Shown piece by piece: positions 22,577-26,571 of a DNA stretch of 26,571 bases. Origin of the DNA: DATECU01 sp035286745. GTDB taxonomy: Bacteria > Acidobacteriota > Vicinamibacteria > Fen-336. The notes below the pieces were generated by a model that was not told the DNA's origin, made no database searches, and worked only from the letters and a program-made list of their open reading frames with translations. Every line of letters begins with the position of its first letter. Within the stretch, counting starts at the first letter, position 1. Location: NCBI GenBank assembly GCA_035286745.1, contig DATECU010000098.1, positions 1 through 26,571 on the forward strand, read 5' to 3'. A program made the position numbers and the translations under genes.

Positions 22577-24631
22577 ATGTCGCCGGAGCCCGAGGTCGTC
22601 GACGGCAAGTACCGCCTCCTGCGGGTGATTGGCGAGGGGGCCAGCGGTCGCGTCTTCGAGGCGGTCCACGTCGCCCTGGGCAAGCGGTTCGCCGTCAAGC
22701 TGCTGCGAACCGCTGAGGAACTGGCTCCCGAGACGCGGCGGCGCTTCGAGGTCGAAGCCTCAGCGCTCGGGCGTCTGCACCATCCGAACGTGGTGGCGGT
22801 GACCGACTTCGGCCCCGCCGAGGGTCGCTCGGGGCCCGCCTACCTGGTGACGGAGCTGATCGAGGGCGAGAGCCTCGACTCACGCCTCAGAACCCGCGGG
22901 GCGTTGCCGCTCCGAGAGGCCCTTCCCATCCTGGAGGGCATTGCCGCGGCCCTCGATCACGCGCATAGCGCCGGAGTCCTGCACCGCGATCTCAAGCCGG
23001 CCAACGTCCTGCTGCGCATGGAGGCCCCCGCCGGCGAGGTTGCCAAGGTCCTGGACTTCGGCACCGCCACCATGGTGGACAGAGTGGGCCCCAAGCCGCC
23101 TGCGGAACCCTCCGCCGGCGCGCCGCTGATCGCTCCGCATGCCATGCGGGACGCGCGGCTGACCGAGTCTGGCGCTCTTCTGGGCACACCGTGCTACGTG
23201 GCGCCGGAGCTGATCACCGCCCCCCAGGCGAGCCGCGCGTCCGACATCTACTCGTTCGGTGTGATGGCCTACGAGATGCTCGCCGGTCACCCGCCGTTTG
23301 CGGGCTCGGTGGCTGAGGTGTTGGCTGGGCACCTTCGCGAAGCGCCGCCTCGGCCCTCACCGGCCGGACCGGCCTTGCCCGAAGATGCCGTGCGGGCCCT
23401 CCTCTCCGCGCTGGACAAGGACCCCTCAGGGCGTCCCCCGAGCGCCGGCGCTCTAGTCGCAGCTCTGCGGGCCGCGGAACGGCGAAGCGCCACCGAGGCG
23501 GAAGCCCGGAAGCGCCTACCGAAACGCGTCCTGGCGAGCGTCCTCATTCCCCTGGCCGCGTTCGTCGTCGCCCGCTGGCTTGCTGCATCACAGATCGGCC
23601 AGTTCGTCGAGCGCCGCGTGCAAGCCGCCGCCCTCGCCCTTCTGCCTTCCCGAAGCCCCGACCCTCGCATCCTGCTGTTGACCATGGACGAAGCCAGCCT
23701 GCGCGCCGACCCTCGTCCCCTGAGCGACCGAGCCGACGAGATCAGCCGCACCCTCGACGGCATGCTGCGCGCCGGCGCCTCGGGCGTCGCCCTCGACTTC
23801 CTCCTGCCGCGTCGCTGGGCCGAGTCCGAGGCCTTCTCCCGCCTGCTGCTGGAGCACCCAGACGCGGTGACCCTGGCGGCCATGGCGCAGCCCGACGGTC
23901 AACTCCTGGGCACCGAGTGCTTGTCCGAGCTGACCGCGGTGGCCCTGGGTCCCGAGCGCGCTGCCGCGCTGTTCGGGCTCGTGAACCTGGACCAGGAGCC
24001 TGACGGTGCTGTCTGGCGCGGTCGGATCTTCTTCGAGAACGCGAGCGGCGGCCGACACGCCTCCTGGGCGGCCCGAGCGGTAGGTGGCATGCCTGCGACT
24101 GCGAGCGAAAGGCCCCGCTTCCTGTTGGACCACACCCTCGACAGGACGCGCTTCGATAGCCTCCCCTGGTGGCGGGCGAACGCTGCCCTCCGAGAGTCGC
24201 CCCAGAGCTTCCGCGATCGCCTCATCTTGATCGGCGGCGATCTCGTGGGAGTCGGGGACGATGCCCACCTCATCCCGCGGGGCCGCCGCGCGGAGACGGT
24301 CTCCGGCCTGACAGTGCAGGCCCTGGCCGTGGACACCCTCCTTCGCGGTTCGTGGATCCACGAGGTGCCGCTCTGGCCGTTCGACCTCCTAGCTGTGCTG
24401 GTTGCCGCCGCGACCGCCTGGGAGCTTTCCGCTTCGAAAAGCCGAGTTGGGCTATCCTTGGCCCTGGCGGTGGGTCTCGGCCTCGCCCTCGCGGCGGTCG
24501 TCGTGCCGCGTTGGGCGCGCGCCCTGGTGCCGGTCGTGGCACCCACCTTGACCCTGGCTCTGGCCGCGCTCGGAAGCCTGATGACCAGGTCCGGACGGAC
24601 CTCCTGGGACAGCGACGAGGGAGGGCGGTAG
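22577..24631 (+). CDS. Membrane Ser/Thr protein kinase with C-terminal CHASE2 sensor domain
   Basis: 684 residues from ATG 22577. Kinase domain, residues 10-300: GEGASGRV (19-26), AVK with Lys41, Glu60 (FEVEASALGRL), HRDLKPAN (136-143), DFG (160-162) and GTPCYVAPE (203-211), so all catalytic residues are intact. A long insert (about 168-200, Pro/Ala-rich) lies between DFG and the APE segment. A transmembrane helix at about 318-336 leads to an extracytoplasmic CHASE2 region (about 340-560) with ILLLTMDEASL, VALDFLLPRRW and DRLILIGGDLVG, which are typical of CHASE2. Three closing helices follow (about 590-675). It is probably a receptor kinase; the ligand is unknown. The order kinase-TM-CHASE2-TM is common in Acidobacteria and cyanobacteria. 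No phosphatase or substrate gene is adjacent. Confidence 0.9.
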   Translation: MSPEPEVVDGKYRLLRVIGEGASGRVFEAVHVALGKRFAVKLLRTAEELAPETRRRFEVEASALGRLHHPNVVAVTDFGPAEGRSGPAYLVTELIEGESLDSRLRTRGALPLREALPILEGIAAALDHAHSAGVLHRDLKPANVLLRMEAPAGEVAKVLDFGTATMVDRVGPKPPAEPSAGAPLIAPHAMRDARLTESGALLGTPCYVAPELITAPQASRASDIYSFGVMAYEMLAGHPPFAGSVAEVLAGHLREAPPRPSPAGPALPEDAVRALLSALDKDPSGRPPSAGALVAALRAAERRSATEAEARKRLPKRVLASVLIPLAAFVVARWLAASQIGQFVERRVQAAALALLPSRSPDPRILLLTMDEASLRADPRPLSDRADEISRTLDGMLRAGASGVALDFLLPRRWAESEAFSRLLLEHPDAVTLAAMAQPDGQLLGTECLSELTAVALGPERAAALFGLVNLDQEPDGAVWRGRIFFENASGGRHASWAARAVGGMPATASERPRFLLDHTLDRTRFDSLPWWRANAALRESPQSFRDRLILIGGDLVGVGDDAHLIPRGRRAETVSGLTVQALAVDTLLRGSWIHEVPLWPFDLLAVLVAAATAWELSASKSRVGLSLALAVGLGLALAAVVVPRWARALVPVVAPTLTLALAALGSLMTRSGRTSWDSDEGGR

Positions 24632-24652
24632 AATGGGTTTCGAGGTGGAGTG

Positions 24653-24879
24653 ATGACGACCGCAGTCAAGGCCATCTACGAGCATGGCGTCTTCAGGCGA
24701 ATGGAGCCGGTCCACCTGAAGGAGGCCACGGAGGTCGAGGTGCTCGTGCCTGCCGACTCCCCTGGGGACGATGACGATGCCACCGGCTGGAAGGCCTGCG
24801 CGAGTTCATCGGTCTGGCCAAGGACGCCGCGGCAACCACCGCGGCCGTGAACCACGACACGATCATCTACCGCCGGTGA
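24653..24879 (+). pseudogene. DUF104/AF2212-like antitoxin gene with a frameshift
   Basis: From ATG 24653 the first ~40 codons give TTAVKAIYEHGVFRRMEPVHL then KEATEVEVLVPAD, the hallmark of DUF104 (AF2212-like) antitoxins. After about 24775 this frame turns into low-complexity Pro/Arg sequence ending at a stop at 24848-24850. The -1 frame continues the expected C-terminus: LEGLREFIGLAKDAAAT then AVNHDTIIYRR, with stop TGA 24877-24879 overlapping the GTG start of the PIN gene. The switch must lie between a stop in that frame at 24772-24774 and about 24800. A one-base deletion explains it; no slippery heptamer is visible. A sequencing or assembly error is also possible. Confidence 0.7.
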
Positions 24880-25691
24880 TCTTCGTCGACACGAGCTTCT
24901 TCGCGGCCCTGTTGCTGCCGAAGGACGCCAACCACTCACGGGCTGCCCAGGCGATCGAGGACCTCGGCCGCGTCCGCCTCTCCGACGTGCTGACCACCAA
25001 CAACGTGGTCTTGGAGACGATCACGGTGGCTTTGTATGAGGGCAACCACAAGGTGGCGGTGCGGGCGGGCGAGCTGCTCTACGGCGGCACCATGGCGCGC
25101 CTGTACCGCACCATGGCCGAAGACGAGGAGGGAGCCTTCGCCTACCTCCGCCGTCACCATGACAAGGAGTACAGCGCCGTGGACTGCCTGAGCTTCGTGG
25201 TCATGCTCAAGCACGGGATCACCGAGGCCTTTTCGTTCGACGAGGACTTCTCGCACCGCTTCGTGATGCGGCCCGGACCGAGCCGCAGGTGCCCAGCCGC
25301 GGAGCCACCGCTGAGTCGCCAACCGGCGCGCCCTCCGTCCCAGCCCCCGACGCCCGGGCCATCCATCCCGCGAGGCAGACTCGGGAGACGGCCTCTACTA
25401 GAATCGCAGGGCCATGATGATCTCCCTCCTGCCTCTCGTCGTCGTGTCCCTTGTCGCTCTGAGGACCTCGCCATCAGGCGCGCTCGCTCTCGGCCGCAGG
25501 GACAGACCGCCGACCGCGCAGCCGCAGAAGGCCCCCGAAGCCGCCAGCCAGGACCGCGAACCCAACGCGTTTCCGGAGGGCGTCGTCATCGAGGAGGTGC
25601 GGAAGGGATTCGCCGCGGCCCAGGCGGGACTCCAGCCGGGAGACGTCATCCTCGGGTGGTCGCGCGCGGCTCGGCCTCCCGCCAACCCTGA
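24876..25691 (+). CDS. VapC-like PIN-domain toxin with a spurious-looking C-terminal extension
   Basis: GTG 24876 overlaps the antitoxin stop (GTGA). The PIN domain occupies residues 1 to about 138. VIFVDTSFFAALLLPKDANH gives Asp5; Glu47 (VVLETIT), Asp103 (SAVDCLSF) and Asp122/Asp124 (FDEDFSHRF) complete the metal-binding acidic set. The domain ends near base 25290, but the frame stays open to 25691 with about 130 residues of Arg/Pro/Gly-rich sequence. That part overlaps the PDZ-TPR gene (starts 25414) in another frame by 278 nt. The tail therefore probably arises from loss of the natural stop by an indel near 25265-25310. The core domain looks intact, but its antitoxin is frameshifted, so its activity in the cell is questionable. 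Confidence 0.75.
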   Translation: MIFVDTSFFAALLLPKDANHSRAAQAIEDLGRVRLSDVLTTNNVVLETITVALYEGNHKVAVRAGELLYGGTMARLYRTMAEDEEGAFAYLRRHHDKEYSAVDCLSFVVMLKHGITEAFSFDEDFSHRFVMRPGPSRRCPAAEPPLSRQPARPPSQPPTPGPSIPRGRLGRRPLLESQGHDDLPPASRRRVPCRSEDLAIRRARSRPQGQTADRAAAEGPRSRQPGPRTQRVSGGRRHRGGAEGIRRGPGGTPAGRRHPRVVARGSASRQP

Positions 25692-26571
25692 CCCGGCGGA
25701 GGGCGAGATCCGTTCGCCCTTTGATCTTGCGGACGTGGAGATGGAGCAGGGAGCCCGTGGCCCCGTCACACTCCATGGCACCAGAGATGGGGGCCCACTG
25801 TCGATCACCATCTCCAAAGACCTGTGGAAGATCAAAGCCCGGCCCGGTCTGCCAACCGCGGCGCTGGAAGCGTACGAGCAGGGCGCAGCGCTTCTGAAGG
25901 ACGGACGGATCCCAGACGCGACGAACGTGTGGCGGGGTCTGGCGCTTGGCGAGGGCAGGGGTTGTTCAACTGCGTGTCAGTGCTGGATCGAGACGCGAAT
26001 CGGTCGGGCTTGGGCGGATGCGGGCGACCTAGTGGCCGCCCGCGAGGCCTACGGGCAGGCCGCGCGGTGGGCTGAGACCGCTGGCCGCCCGGCCCTTGCG
26101 GCAGCCGTGCTAGAGGGCCTGGCGCGCGCCCTGTGGGATGGAGGGGACTTTCAGGCTGCCGAGGCGACCTACCGCGACGCGATCCGCCATCGACACGACG
26201 CAACACCGGAGAGTCTGACAGAGGCGGCTGGTTGGGGCTTCTTGGGTGAGCTGCTGGGCACCCAGAGCGATCACGAGGGAGCCATGGCTGCCTATCGTCA
26301 GGCCCTTGCGCTCCGCGAGGCTCAGGCGCCCGACAGTCTGTGGACCGCGGTGAGTCTCATCGGCCTCGGGAACAACTCCACCGACCCCGCAGCCGGAGAG
26401 GAGTTCTACGGGCGCGCCGCAGCCATTGCCGAGGGGACCGTTCCTGACGGACCCACGATGTCGGCGGCCCTCATGGGCTCGGGGAACGTGGCCGAGGTAC
26501 GCGGCGACCTAGCGGCGGCGGAGCGCTTCTGGAAGCGCTCCCTGGCGATCGACGAGAAACTGAATCCGGCA
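25414..26571 (+). CDS. Secreted PDZ plus TPR-repeat protein (partial, runs off right edge)
   Basis: 386 codons from ATG 25414 remain open to the last base. The N-terminus (MISLLPLVVVSLVALRTSP) is a signal peptide or anchor, followed by a Pro/Gln-rich linker. A PDZ-like domain spans about residues 50-135, with FPEGVVIEEVRKGFAAAQAG then LQPGDVILGW. From about 145 the chain is helical TPR-type repeats (AYEQGAALLKDGRIPDATNVW, ARALWDGGDFQAAEATYRDAI, GDLAAAERFWKRSLAIDEKL). Acidobacterial proteins of this kind often continue into a CHAT peptidase-like domain, but that part is outside the window. It may be functionally linked to the kinase gene, although three elements lie between. Confidence 0.82.
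   Translation, partial: MMISLLPLVVVSLVALRTSPSGALALGRRDRPPTAQPQKAPEAASQDREPNAFPEGVVIEEVRKGFAAAQAGLQPGDVILGWSRAARPPANPDPAEGEIRSPFDLADVEMEQGARGPVTLHGTRDGGPLSITISKDLWKIKARPGLPTAALEAYEQGAALLKDGRIPDATNVWRGLALGEGRGCSTACQCWIETRIGRAWADAGDLVAAREAYGQAARWAETAGRPALAAAVLEGLARALWDGGDFQAAEATYRDAIRHRHDATPESLTEAAGWGFLGELLGTQSDHEGAMAAYRQALALREAQAPDSLWTAVSLIGLGNNSTDPAAGEEFYGRAAAIAEGTVPDGPTMSAALMGSGNVAEVRGDLAAAERFWKRSLAIDEKLNPA

Noticed and set aside
1..26571. CRISPR arrays, tRNA/rRNA genes, complete insertion sequences, prophage genes
   Set aside because: No regularly spaced repeats, transposase or integrase motifs, or cloverleaf-like segments were noticed on either strand.

Overview
High-GC bacterial chromosome segment from a Gram-negative (diderm) organism: it has a TolC-type outer-membrane factor, a MlaC-like periplasmic lipid carrier, an MMPL/RND lipid transporter and the tail of a lipoprotein N-acyltransferase gene. 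A CHASE2 Ser/Thr kinase, a PDZ-TPR protein, several toxin-antitoxin loci and the codon bias suggest Acidobacteriota (Thermoanaerobaculia/Holophagae-like). That placement rests on general gene flavour, not on a marker gene. No rRNA, tRNA, CRISPR array or complete insertion sequence was recognised. All reads are by eye, without database searches.

Layout. (1) 1-2.4 kb, minus strand: a GTG-started HEPN-like helical protein overlaps a protein with a DisA_N-type (diadenylate cyclase) domain that runs off the left edge. This looks like a nucleotide-signalling or conflict cassette, and its base composition is visibly more AT-rich than what follows. A small membrane protein gene lies upstream. (2) 2.7-7.6 kb: surface-glycan genes, namely a GT2 glycosyltransferase, a GT-C membrane glycosyltransferase, and a tight minus-strand operon of NAD-dependent sugar epimerase, DegT-type aminotransferase and hexapeptide acyltransferase. 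A 3' remnant of an apolipoprotein N-acyltransferase gene sits against this operon. (3) 8.0-14.3 kb: a small secreted protein, then a plus-strand operon of secreted Svf1/AttH-like lipocalin, TolC-like factor, MlaC-like lipid carrier and MMPL transporter, which reads as a lipid export unit. (4) 14.3-19.0 kb: two adjacent CDP-alcohol phosphotransferases (one fused to a nucleotidyltransferase-like domain lacking its catalytic motifs), a divergent flippase, and a separate cytidylyltransferase with intact motifs. Together they could make and flip an unusual phospho-alcohol lipid head group, which unit 3 might export. (5) 19.1-26.6 kb: an orphan VapB-like antitoxin, a secreted ExeM/NucH-type nuclease, a UPF0175/DUF3368 toxin-antitoxin pair, two decayed ORFs (one HicA-like), a kinase-CHASE2 receptor, a frameshifted DUF104-type antitoxin with its PIN toxin, and a PDZ-TPR protein cut by the right edge.

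The strongest candidates for something undescribed are the HEPN/DAC pair at the left edge and the combined lipid-synthesis, flippase and export block at 8.7-19.0 kb. The right third is a decaying toxin-antitoxin neighbourhood with at least four disrupted or orphan elements.
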